Assembly (NCBI GenBank): GCA_963969595.1
Contig: OZ018408.1
Location: 27,838,108-27,902,107 of the forward strand
Length of the DNA stretch: 64,000 nucleotides
DNA from: Neckera pumila
Lineage: Eukaryota; Streptophyta; Bryopsida; Hypnales; Neckeraceae
Direction of reading: 5' to 3'
A program made the position numbers and the translations under genes. Shown piece by piece: positions 52,690 to 63,731 of the stretch (its first letter is position 1; every line of letters begins with the position of its first letter). The notes beneath the pieces were generated by a model. The model made no database searches. It was not told where the DNA came from and saw nothing but the letters and a program-made list of their open reading frames with translations.

Positions 52690-53504
52690 CGTTCAGTTTG
52701 GACTAAGTTTTGTGCACCTAAGGAAGCGGGACTCTTGTGGCTTGTCTGGCACCAGGCTGTAGGGGTCAATGCTTGGCGTCGTTGAATTCAATAGGGAGTT
52801 GATATGGGATGTCCTGTTTGCCAGAGGCATTCTCATAAATCGGTCATGCACAAATTTTAGAAGTGCCCTTCTTCTCAGCAAGCGTGGTAGTGGGGAGTAC
52901 ACATTATTAACTCCTTCATTTTGGCTAAAGGGGCTCGTGGCCCATGGCGTCCGATTACTTGGAAGCAGGGCATATTTTTGGATAGGATTCCAAGAAAGTT
53001 TGACGGAGTGAGTGGTGTGTGGGCAGTTTTGAGAACAGTTATCCTCTAGATAATTTGGATTGAGAGGAATGACGTTGCTTTCAATCGTGTTTTATGGAGA
53101 CAGGTCAAGCAATTGCAAAGTATTTGGCTGGCATTTGTGGATTATGGGAGATTGGAGTGGGACAAGGCATGCAAGAGTATGACGAAGAAACCTAACTTGG
53201 TGGAAGTGATTAGGCGTCGGTTCGAGAAGCGATGGTCTCACAATGGTGTGGTGGCTGTGATGATTGACGACAACCTTAGGTGGGTGCTTTTCGGTCCAAG
53301 AGCCGGATTTGTTTTCCAACCGCCTTAGATTCTTCACATCGCGTGGCTTGGCTCCCGCCGTGTTGCGTGGCGCTTGATTTTTTCTTTCTGTTGTTTTCTT
53401 TTGTGCTTCCGTTTTGTCCAAGCCGCTTGCGGCGGGGTCTTTGTTTTTTATTTCTTGCAGTAAAGGATTTCCTTTATTTGTATCAAAAAAAAAAAAAAAA
53501 AAAA
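52690..53504 (+). mobile_element. 5'-truncated LINE retrotransposon, 3' end with poly(A)
   Basis: The plus strand carries a decayed zf-RVT-type tail typical of plant LINEs: a CPVC...MHKF.KCPSSQQAW zinc-finger-like stretch, then WAVLRTVIL, a stop, then IIWIERNDVAFNRVLWRQV and LQSIWLAFVDYGRLEWDKACK. Several in-frame stops and frameshifts show it is dead. The element ends in about 20 A (53485-53504), as expected for target-primed reverse transcription. The 5' boundary is uncertain, and no target duplication was confirmed. Confidence 0.72.
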
Positions 53505-53577
53505 GTTAAAGTACTCATTTGGCTTCCAATAAGACTTAACAAAAAATAGGCAATTTTACAATAGAAAGAATAGATTT

Positions 53578-53642
53578 TTGCATAAGCTTTGTAAATCTAA
53601 TTTAAATGAATAGATTTTAGATTTACAAAGCTTATGCAAAAA
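53578..53642. repeat. Short perfect hairpin, arms about 25 bp
   Basis: TTTTTGCATAAGCTTTGTAA on the left is matched exactly by TTACAAAGCTTATGCAAAAA on the right, and complementarity continues to AATCTAA/TTAGATT around a loop of about 15 bases. Confidence 0.7.
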
Positions 53643-54736
53643 AACCTAGTCTTCATTACAAATTGAAGGAATTTAATTCTTATACTTTTGTTTATTTGGA
53701 TTCAAGCTTTGGTGTGGTCTCTTCTATAGAGATCAAGAATAGTTCAAATTTCCAAAAATGTAGAATATTGAAATATATTAGAAAATATAAATTAAAAAAA
53801 TACTTTAGCAGCAACTTTCAAACAAATTTTTAAAACTATTATTTATAGATTACATTCATTAAGTTTGGTCAAGGTTTAGATCTACCACTGCGCTTAAATA
53901 TCTAACAATTTATTTTTTCAAAAGCTTGATATATAAAATTTCAATTATGTGAATATTTATAGCATATCAAATTTTATTTAAATATTGTCATATTTTTTAA
54001 GGACCATTTTTTGAATTTAGAAAGCTAGTTTTTGAAGTGAAAGAGACATCTACATTTAAACTATTGACAATTTGCAAAAGATAGGTCTTAAAATCTATAT
54101 TTTACAAAATTCAAAGAACTAGTATAAGAGAAGGAATTCAAGGTTTCAAAAAGGCCTTGAATTTGCAATTTTTCCATCCAAATAAGACACCCTTATCAAG
54201 GTGGCCAAAAATTGGCCAATTGGCTATTCATCAAGGGCTATTGGTTCCTAGTTGTTGCCACAACATGACCAAGAGTTTAACCTTGCACAAACTAAGGCAC
54301 ATTTTTGGCACAAATTGTAAAAAAATGTCATTTTTTAGGTAATGAAAAAAATCAATTTTTTTTCCAAAATTTAACCGTACAATTTTGTACTAGACTATTA
54401 TAGGAATGTATGCAAAGAATTTTAGAAACTTTGACTACATATAATTGAAAGATTAGAACATAGAAGCTGGAAGGAAAAAAACTTCTTTTCCGACTTTGCC
54501 CAACATGGCCAACAAACTAATTCCTCCTAGAGGGAGATAATTTTTACACTATACATGGTTATTTTGGGGGGAATTTTCATCTTGGATCATGTAAGTCACA
54601 TATCTACTAAATTCTAGAGGTAGAAAAAGAAATTTGCACATGTTGCTTGAGGTTGCCCAATTTGCTTGAAAGATTCAGGGCAATATAACTTTGATCCAGG
54701 CACTTGATCGGAAAACAAGTTCCACCAACTCAATAG
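53643..54736. other. AT-rich DNA with a decayed TTAA element
   Basis: From about 54268 (TTTAACCTTGCACAAAC) the text follows the element at 45915: a Lys/Phe-rich start, CCGTACAATTTTGTACTAGA in place of ACGTAGGATCTTACACCTAA, and a diverged continuation. No right terminus was located. Confidence 0.4.
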
Positions 54737-57700
54737 GGTTGCTATTTTGTGAGCATGCAAGCGTGAGCCTATGAGCTTGTGAGCTTGTGAGCATACAATT
54801 TTTTAGAAAAAATTCTATGGTGGAACCTATGACCGTGGACATTATATCATTGAAGATTTAGGATTGAAAGACTGAAATAATCTACTCATTTTGTCAATAA
54901 ATGGAAAGTATAGATGTCTTCTACTACCAACATTCTTCCAAATCATGCTTGATGCTTCTAGAAACCAATGTCTATAGTTTGGAGCCTTCATCCACCATAG
55001 AAGAGACCGCAACAAGTTGTTTAGAAGACTAGAGATAGAAGCCACAAAGCTAATTTTTTGGCAATTTCTATAGGATATTTTCAATGGCACAATTGTCAAT
55101 AGGCTCATCAGCATTGTTGTCTGAACCATCAGTATTGTCCTCTGAAACATTCCATTTCTACCATAGAGCAGTTGTTTAGTGGCATGAATCTTAAGTTTCA
55201 CAAATCTTTTTGTAGAAAAATTGATTTAGATCAAATTTGAAAAAGGAAAAAAAATAATTAAGGTCCAAGTGGTTGATGCATTTAATAACATTTGCTTACT
55301 ACATAATATGCAAATGTATGATTGTCAATAAAATTAGAAAACTTAAAGCCAAATCCACGCTAGATTGTAATTATGGGCCTTATTGCACAAGAATAGCTAG
55401 AGGACAATCAAGTTGCAAGTCTAAACTTTTAATAAAAAATCTTGATTATACAAATAAGTCTTCAAAATCATCATGATTAGTCTAAATTATAAATTTATTC
55501 TTTTTTGATCCTAGTTATTGGAATGTGGGCTCCCATTGGTGCCAAGGGCTTTTCCAGATAACCTAATAATTATGTGACCAAAAGAAACAACCGACTCTTG
55601 CACAAACACAATTTGATTAAGCCCAAGCTTCAAGCTTCAATTTTATTATTCAGAAATCTTATATATATGAACAAGTCCTTCATAGCAAAATGAATGAGCT
55701 AGAATATAAATTTGGTTTTTTCTTAATCACTTGTTAGGATGTGAGGAATACCTCTTGACACCGTTGGTAGCTCTTTGGTGGCGGAATCAAAAGACAATAA
55801 TAACAATAATTTTTTGTTTGCAATGAAAGGCCTCTTGTAGGTGCCAAAAAGTCCCGCTCACATTTTAGCAAGTAATCAAGAAAAAACAAACAATCCTTAC
55901 AGACGTGCAAATCCTACAGATCCTTTTTTTTAAAGCTAGAATAAAAAATTATTTTTTCTTTGTCATTGGCTTCTGAGCTGAGGACTCCCATTGGCGCCAA
56001 GAATTCTTCTAAATAATCCAGTATGTGATTAAAGATGAAACCAACCTTGCAAAAGCAAAAGCAAATTGAACACAAGCTTAAGGCCAATTTTTGATTTAAG
56101 AATCTTGTGTATATGAAGAGATCATCAACACTTAGATGAAATAGATTGCATATAGATTTTATTTTCTCTTGATCATTGGCTAGGGTGTGAGGAGTACTTC
56201 TTGGCAAGGAGAAAAAAATAAAAAATAAATAAATAAATAAATAAATAAAAAATAAAAAATTGCATCTAAAGGTCTCTCCTTGGTGCCCACAAGAACCCCT
56301 AGGAGTCTCTTTTTGGCATCAAGAGGTACCCCTCACATCCTAGCAAGTGCTCAAAGATAAACATACCACCTTCAAGTCCTACAATCATAATGGTTAAGTT
56401 AGAGTACAATTTTTTTTAAATGATCATTGCCTAGTGACTGCAGAGCTAGGTGCTTCCATTGGCAAGATCCCCTTCAAATTTTAGTAAGTGATCAAGAAAA
56501 GACACTTCGCACTTGCAGAATTGTTTTGAGCTAGCTATGTTTATGCATGGGTCGGGTTATATTTCTTGATCACTTGCTAGCTTGTGAGAGGGTCTTTCTA
56601 GCGCCGATAGGAGTCTCTAGCCCTACAACCAATGATTGAGGAAAACTAATTGTATTCTAATTTAATCATGACAATCTACAAACCCTATTCCATTTTTTAA
56701 AATTTGAAAAAATAAGAAATTAACCTTGTATTTAAAATATGCTCTAGCTATGCTTGTGCAAGGGTTAAGTGTTTTTTTTGGATCACTTTCTAGGGTGTGA
56801 AGGAATTCTTGGCGCCAAAAAGAGCCCCCCAACCTCCTAGCTAGTGATCAAGATTCAAGACATAATAAGTTTGTATTCTAGCTCAATTAAAATGATGTGT
56901 AGGATTTGTGCTTTTGGAAGGCCAGGTTTTAGGGTTCTTGATCACTTATTAGGATATGACAGGTTCTCCTCGGAGCCGAGGAGAGGCCTTGCGTCATGAA
57001 GGAAAAAAAAATTGCAATGCGGGGCCTCTCCTCGGCTCTGAGGAGAACCCATCACACCCTAGTAAATGATCAAGAAAAAACAAAATTTGAGAATAGTTTT
57101 TTCTTTTTAAGAAATTTGAGAATAAACCTAGCCTTACATCTAAATGTGTTCAAATTGTGCTTATACAAGGGTCAAGTGTTTTTTTGGATCATTTGCTAGG
57201 GTATGAGGGAGTTTTCTCGGTGCCAAAGGGAATCCCAATTTCCCAGCCAATAATCAATACAAAATAAGTTTGTACGATAGAATACAAATTTGGTTTTTTC
57301 TTGATCACTTACTAGGATGTGATGGGTTTCCCTCGGCGCCGAAGAGAGCCCCACGTTGCGGAGGGAAAAGAAACAAAAAATAAACAAAAGCTTTTGTTTT
57401 TATTTTTTGAGGACAAGGTAACTGCCCTTGGTGCCGAGGAACCCCGCACTCCTTAGCAAGTGATCATGAATCCTAAAACATGACCTTTACAAAAGCACAA
57501 ATCTGACACATCATTTTAATTGAACTAGAGTACAAATTTATCATGTCTTGAATCTTGATCACTAGCTGGGAGGTTGGGGGGCTCCCTTTGGCGCCAAGGG
57601 GTCCCCCTCACACCCTAGCAAGTGATCCAAAAAAACACTTGACCCTTGCACAGGCATAGCTAGAGCACATTTTAAATACAAGGTTAATTTCTTATTTTTT

Positions 57701-59543
57701 CAAATTTTAAAAAATGGAATAGGGTTTGTAGATTGTCATGATTGAATTAGAATACAATTAGTTTTCCTCAATCATTGGTTGTGGAGCTAGAGACTCCTAT
57801 TGGCGCCAAAAAGCCCCCCTCACAAGCTAGCAAGTGATCAAGAAATATAACCCGACCCATGCATAAGTATAGCTGACTCAAGACAGTTCTTAAATATGGT
57901 ATCTTTTCTCCCATTTTTTTGAATTTATTTCTTTCATTTGATTGCTTTTCAATTTGAAATGGCTTTTTTTATCAAGCAAATATTTCTGCAAAGAGACTGC
58001 AAGATCAAACAAAAGTAGGGTGATTTATCTTTTAAGGTCAAGAGGTAATTTGATCGCATGTTGACAAGATCCAATACTACAGCACTATGTGAAGTCTATT
58101 GACATTTTTGAATCAAATTGGAGAGGAGGTAACTTGTTTTGGAGAGCCGAGAGGTGCCTTTTTAGCCTACTAAAGGGATCAAAATTTGTAGCACCATGCA
58201 ATATCCAAAGAAATGTCACTCTTAGGATTTTTAGAAATTTTGTTTTAGGCCTCATCACATTATTTCTCTTGCAAGGATTGAATGTTGATGCCATCATGCA
58301 GCCTATCCAAAATAGATCCTACAAATGGTTGTAGCAATTAGGAGTTTGATGTAATGATTTGTTTGCCGTCACTTGTGATGATTGCATTTGAGCCTTCATA
58401 TACATAACAAATTATTGAACATTCTTCAATGGCAGAACATCAGGATCAGATCCATCTACGGAAGAGCTGAAGTTAAGAAGCGCTAGATGCAATGGTAATT
58501 TGAAGAAGATCATAAAGGCATTGAATGTCCTTTTTGGAGCATCTAATGTTGCAATGCGTATTCCAAACTTGCAGGATGAAGAGGTATTTGGCAGTAATAG
58601 GCTCAAACTTGACTTCCTATTTGTTTAGATGGTGACTCCCATTGACTAGATAAAATGAATTTTTCTTAGCCAAGAGTATTGACTTGGTCCACACACACAC
58701 CTACAAAGTTTTGTGAAGAAACAGAGAAGGTGGCTAACTTTGAACAAGTTTTACATGTCACTATCACACTGGGGAGCAATGGTGACACTTTACAATAGCA
58801 TATTGCCAGATTGTCCCACATGTTGAATTGCAAATGTCAAACCCAACAGCAAGGATCAAACATCACAAAATGATGAAAAGACACTCTAGCTCCAATCTAC
58901 CATGGTAGAAAGAAATAGTATAGCGGAAATAAAGATATTATGACAAATTTTTGGTTTTGCCCAAATAATATTCACCATTGTATTTAAGGCTCTAAATGCG
59001 CTTGGATAATTGACTAGTCTAAAGTACTAGACATTTGGCCTATACAAATAGACATTAATGAAGGTCTCCAAATGAAAATCTTTGATATATGCAGAAATCT
59101 AAAAATCTATGAATGCATGTGATCTGAGTTTGAATAATTCTGACTAAAGTTACACATGTAGTTGAAAAAAGTGTCAATTTCTCTTTGAACAAATATTGTA
59201 ATTATTTGATGGAATGTTCTATACAACCTTCTTTCCATTTTTATTCATTTTTCACATCTAAATCGTTTTTCATCTTTACAACAAATCTCCAATATCATAG
59301 GCAATATAAAAAATAACAACCCTAATACAAATAGTATATATCCACAGTAATAGGTCTAAGGTAATAGGTCCACAATAATATAGCTCCTAAAAGTACAAGA
59401 AACCAAAAATATTGACACTTTTTTTTTGTAACTATCCTTTTTCTTGATATTATTGATTTTTATATTTTTTTTGTAAATTTGGAGCTCACTGCTCACATAG
59501 TCCCCGCTCACTGCTCACAAGCTCACAAACTAGCACCGCTGTG
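54737..59543. mobile_element. Possible 4.8-kb element with TGTGAGC-rich inverted ends
   Basis: The left end reads GGTTGCTATTTTGTGAGC, then repeated GTGAGC motifs. The right end is the complement of CGGTGCTAGTTTGTGAGC, with further GTGAGC motifs. The same style of end bounds the small element at 61080-61315. The interior contains the palindrome field at 55.5-57.9 kb and decayed frames on both strands (for example 55201-54842 minus) that I cannot assign. Integrity as one element is unproven. Confidence 0.35.
55500..57870. repeat. Field of about ten interleaved palindromes centred on GGCGCC
   Basis: Units of about 70-170 bases open with TTGATCACTTGCTAGGGTGTGA-like text, pass through a G/C-rich centre such as CCTTGGCGCCAAGG or CCTCGGCTCTGAGG, and close with TCACACCCTAGCAAGTGATC. 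Clear units are at 56780-56851, 56938-57073, 57301-57472 and 57555-57628. They are separated by spacers that also recur, for example CTTGACCCTTGCACA-GCATAGC. A larger inverted repeat pairs about 56510-56955 with 57475-57890 (about 135 near-identical bases at 56652-56786 and 57624-57765). An (AAAT)n tract lies at 56216-56258. No protein is encoded. Confidence 0.8.
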
Positions 59544-60386
59544 GCACATCTTATTAAAATTCAAAATTATTGCAAGCTTTAACCCAATATGACTGCTTAA
59601 TACTAAATAAACATAGTTGAATTTATTATTTCAATAAAAGTGTCCGAAAGAAGAATGCACACTTCTACTAAAGTTAAACAAGCCAGCAAAAAGATTTTTA
59701 AAATAATATTGTGTCCCACCTTTCACATATTCTCAAAGTGCACTACCTTTATTGATGTGCAGAGCACAATTTGTTTTTTCTTAAAGATGCAAATGGTTGA
59801 GAAGAAGCATCTCCAAGTTAGAAAAATGCCCTTTTTAAATTTTTTTGAATTCTTTTACTATTTTCAAAAAATCAAACCAAAGTATCTATTTTCTTGCATT
59901 TTCCATCATTCTTTGTTTTTGCACAACTTTAGATATAAATTTTTCTAGGTTTGATTTTTCACACATATATATTATTTTAAATTCTCTACAAATTCTCTAT
60001 ATTTTATTTAATTTAAAAAATTTATTCCAAAAGTCACAATACTTCAATATTGAGGCCATTTTGAACAAAAAATAATAGATGTTTCTTGCATCTATCCCTA
60101 TGCACCTCTTTTTGATAATTTGTCGATGACTACTTTGGTCATAGAATCACGCCTTTTCAAGGGACTCCAACTCATTATTGAAAATATAATGTTTTGATAT
60201 ATTTTTGCAGGTGATGGTCTAGGTGTTGAACGGAGTCTTGAATCCCTTCACTCCATCACTCTTGGTTCATTCCAATCTCAATAAGAGACTCAAATTCTTC
60301 TATTTAGAAGTTAGGTATCATACAATCAGGTCCAATAATCTTGCAAATATTGTTCCCATGCATATTCAACGAAAAGTTCATAAACT
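57891..60386. other. AT-rich DNA, no gene recognised
   Basis: Frames at 58089-58334 (+) and 58606-58412 (-) show no domain. The segment 59830-60090 is the partner of the repeat at 45235-45510. Confidence 0.4.
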
Positions 60387-60927
60387 TTAATCCTTTAGGG
60401 CCGAGCATGCCAATTTTGGTCTTTTTAAATTGAATTTTGAAGATTGAAATACTTTCCTAGCCTTAGTTGCATGTGAGGGCACGGAAATTCCGCTTCCAAT
60501 GAGCCACAAGCCATCAAATTTGGAGCAATAATGATGTGTCTATAGCAATTTGAAGTTGGGATTTCTAAAGTTTCAAAATGTATTGTGGAACATGTTTATC
60601 TATCGAATTTATTTGTGTATAACTAAAGAGAGCATGACAAATTCACCATAATGTTCATTATAAATTCCTCTATTTTCTATAAAAATTTCATGGTAAAGTG
60701 AGCTTTTTTGTAATTACTATGATTTTTCAAAGATAAAAACTCAAAAAGAATATTATAAATTTCATTTTTTTTCCCAAAAGTATAAAAAAATCAGATTAGA
60801 TAGAAGATATGCATGATTATTTGTGGAAAAATAACAACTTTAATTAAATTATAAAAAATTTGTATACAAATTTGATTCCAAAAGAATTCAAGAGGTTGCT
60901 TGGGGCTCCTTAGGCTCTAAAGGATTA
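60387..60927. mobile_element. TTAA element, diverged (541 bp)
   Basis: Left end TTAATCCTTTAGGGCC, right end GGCTCTAAAGGATTAA: inverted repeats bounded by TTAA with the family pattern TTAAYCCYTWARGG. The body is too diverged for confident alignment by eye. Non-coding. Confidence 0.55.
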
Positions 60928-61079
60928 AGAACCTCTAGCATATTAAAAAATGGACAAATTTTCAAACCCCAAATTGTGTTAAAATTGTAGTGAAGAAGTA
61001 CTTGATCAACATAACAAGTATGTAAATGTGAAATTTAAATTATACTATGACAAAATTTTGGACCTTTCTAATACAATGA

Positions 61080-61315
61080 TGCTAATATGTGAGCCCAAGA
61101 ATGTGAGCTTGTGAGCACCAAGCCTACCAGTATCTATAATATAGATACCACACACTATACAAGGTGTATGTATCATAAGCACCTAAAATATGGTATTTGT
61201 AACATATATAACCTATAACCATAGATAGTTTTTATAATATATATACCTATAATATAGGTGTGTAGTATTGGCTAGGCTCATGGGCTTACACTCTTATGCT
61301 CACATAATAGCTACC
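61080..61315. mobile_element. MITE with TGTGAGC-type inverted ends (about 235 bp)
   Basis: Left GCTAATATGTGAGCCCAAGA and right complement GCTATTATGTGAGCATAAGA pair over about 35 bases, continuing into TGT(G/A)AGC. The interior is made of AT-rich palindromes (TATCTATAATATAGATA and similar). Confidence 0.62.
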
Positions 61316-61390
61316 CTCCTTTCCTATACAATATCTACCATCTAGTGTTGCCACCCTTTGCAAATGCATTCTATTGGGCATATTACACTA

Positions 61391-61630
61391 GAAGAAGAAG
61401 CCCGTGTTTTTTTTGGTGTCACTAAAAAGGACTTGTGTCTAAGTTGACGGATTTTGTTAGACAATCTACGTAACAGCCCGTGGTTTTATGTCAAGAATGA
61501 CATCTAAAGTAACATCAAGATGTTACTTTAGATGTCATTCTTGACATAAAACCACGGGCTGTTACGTAGGATGTCTAGCAGAATCCGTCAACTTGGTCAC
61601 AAAGAAATAAAAACAAACACGGGCTTCTTC
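61391..61630. mobile_element. TA-flanked hairpin MITE, arms about 120 bp
   Basis: Both sides carry TA (61389-61390 and 61631-61632). The ends are GAAGAAGAAGCCCGTGTTT and its near complement AAACACGGGCTTCTTC. The two arms pair along the whole element, and the inner 70 bases or so (ACGTAACAGCCCGTGG through GATGTCATTCTTGACAT) are essentially perfect, leaving almost no loop (AACATC-AA-GATGTT). Folded as RNA it would be a long precise hairpin. Confidence 0.85.
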
Positions 61631-61778
61631 TAATGTTAGAAATGGACATTTGCAATTGTTGTAGAGATACTTGATTGTATACCATTTAAATTAATTGTAT
61701 CATTTTTTGCTTGTTCTTCAGCTTGCTATAGTGTCGTAGTAAATCATTCTTTATCTTCCAAAGATTCTCTATGGTGAA

Positions 61779-63182
61779 TTAATCCCTAATGATCCAACTA
61801 AAGCAATCACATTCTCATTGCTTTCCGTCTTTTTTGAACTTTCTTCTCTTATATTTTGAATTTTTTAAAATAAAAAATATTTATAAAAATATACTATGTT
61901 ATAAATCGAATGGTAGAAGTTTCACCAAATTCCAAATTAAACTCAACCTTTGGGAATTCTTCAATTTACATCTCGTTTTTTTAGGTTTGGTTTGGACATG
62001 GACTAAAAAGCCAATCAACCAATGTGATTCATTAGAGAAATTTTTAGCCTTAAAGAGGGCCGTCCGAAGTTGATATGCCATGCTATTCTTTGCATGGCTT
62101 GTCAGCTTTGAAAATGCTCTTGGTGAGCAGTCAGAGTCTCTGACTGCTTGCTAGAGCAGTCAAGTTCCATAGAATTTTTTTCAAAATATATATATATTTT
62201 TTAAATATTTTTTTAAGATTAATTTTTTTATTTTTTAATATTTTTTAATTTAGAATTCTAGGTTCCTGCGCCATTGCTGCTGCAATTTTAGCAAGGCAAA
62301 ATGATTTTTTGAGCAAAACGATTTTCTGATCACAATAAAAGCAAATTTCAGGGTACCTCAGGGCTGCGGAACAGCCCTGTAGAGGCCTGAAATTTCCTCT
62401 AATGTCTTGCCTACTTCAAAAAATTGAAATTCACAGGTTTGAAAAGGGTTGATCCATGGAATTCAAGGAGAAGACAAGTGTCTATTAGAGAAAATTTCAG
62501 CCCTCTAGAAGGTTGAATTAATGCATGAGAATGTGCATATAGGGAAAATATCAGCCCAAAAAGGCTATCAAGTAATCTATTATGTGAGCAGCCAGCCCGG
62601 GTGCCCTGTTGGAATTTTCAATTAAAAATTTATCTTTTATTATTTTAAATTTTTAAATTTTTTTTTTTTCCAATAAAAACAAAAGAACAAAAAAAAATTT
62701 GATTTTTTTCACTATATTTGCACATTTGCTGAAACCCTAACAACTTGTACATAGAGGGTCCAGATTTTTTGTAATGCCATTCTTATTTTTCTTACACACA
62801 CTATTCCATTTCAATGACCACTTGTACTGTGCATTTCAAGCTCCACCATGAATTGAAAAATGATCGAAATGTTGTGAAATTTTATATGTACATTTTCAAA
62901 TCTCTTATTTTCTACTGAGCACAAAAAGGCATTGATTCAAAATATTCTCACAAAGATATGCTCCTTCAAAGTGCATTAGGTACCCTGTATTTCCCTTGAC
63001 CCAAATAAAACTTCAAACTTAACTATCTTCAAAATCATGCAATCAAATAATCTGAAATTTTTGGTATTGCTCACTCATAATGTGAACTTCAAGATCCTAC
63101 GGTTACATTCTACCCAATTTCAAGTTCTTGGTAGTTTTGGCTCATTTTGAAAGTATACCCCCCTTGGGTCATTAGGGATTAA
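61779..63182. mobile_element. TTAA element enlarged by nested insertions (1.4 kb)
   Basis: Its termini are the best-matched of the family: TTAATCCCTAATGATCC at 61779 and the complement of TTAATCCCTAATGACCC ending at 63182. The right part keeps the family landmark CAAGATCCTACGGTTACATTC. The TA-flanked MITE at 62035-62399 sits inside. Another GAGAAAATTTCAGCCCTC end at 62488 indicates a further fragment. Confidence 0.72.
62035..62399. mobile_element. TA-flanked MITE nested in a TTAA element
   Basis: TA lies on both sides; the ends are GAGAAATTTTTAGCC and the complement of GAGGAAATTTCAGGCC. Internal order matches the copy at 31852: TTGATATGCCATGCTATT, GAGCAGTCAGAGTCTCTGAC in place of the GAGTAGTC segment, TTCCTGCGCCATTG, and GGAACAGCCCT. 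Confidence 0.72.
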
Positions 63183-63501
63183 GAGGCCAAACTAACTTCT
63201 TCATACTATGAGCTTGCCTCTAATTTTTTGAAAGTTGTTGTATGATATTCAAGTACACTTTACTACAATTCCAATGCAATTTGTAGTTTGAAAAGCTATG
63301 CACTTTTTGGGCATGTAAGTCCATCCATCTTTGAAGTTCATGAACTTTTTGCTAGTAGAAGCTGTTTGGGAAAAAAACCAAAATAGAAAGATTATTGGAC
63401 CTGATTAGTATGTCAACAAAACTTTGGAAGTGAACGTAGTACTTGGCTGTTGAGTCCCTTTTTGATCTGCAATGAAACTCCATTTGTTTTTCAAAAAAAG
63501 G

Positions 63502-63731
63502 TTAACCCTTAAATGCCGGGCTGGTGGACATGGAAATCACCCTTTTGCAAAACCGTGGGAACAATTGGCTTAAAAAAATGAAAAAGTTTTCATTGGAAGT
63601 CAAACTACTGTAAAGGACCTCCCTTTTCACAACAAAATTTGGAGGATGAATAGTTGCATTTCTGTCCTACACAGGAGATTCTTTTGTCATTCATCGGAAG
63701 CAGAACGTCCGCCTCGACGTTCAAGGGTTAA
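63502..63731. mobile_element. Short TTAA element (230 bp)
   Basis: Begins TTAACCCTTAAATGCCGGG and ends with the complement of TTAACCCTTGAACGTCGAGG. The right two thirds match the short element at 15742-15967 in the same orientation. Confidence 0.66.
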
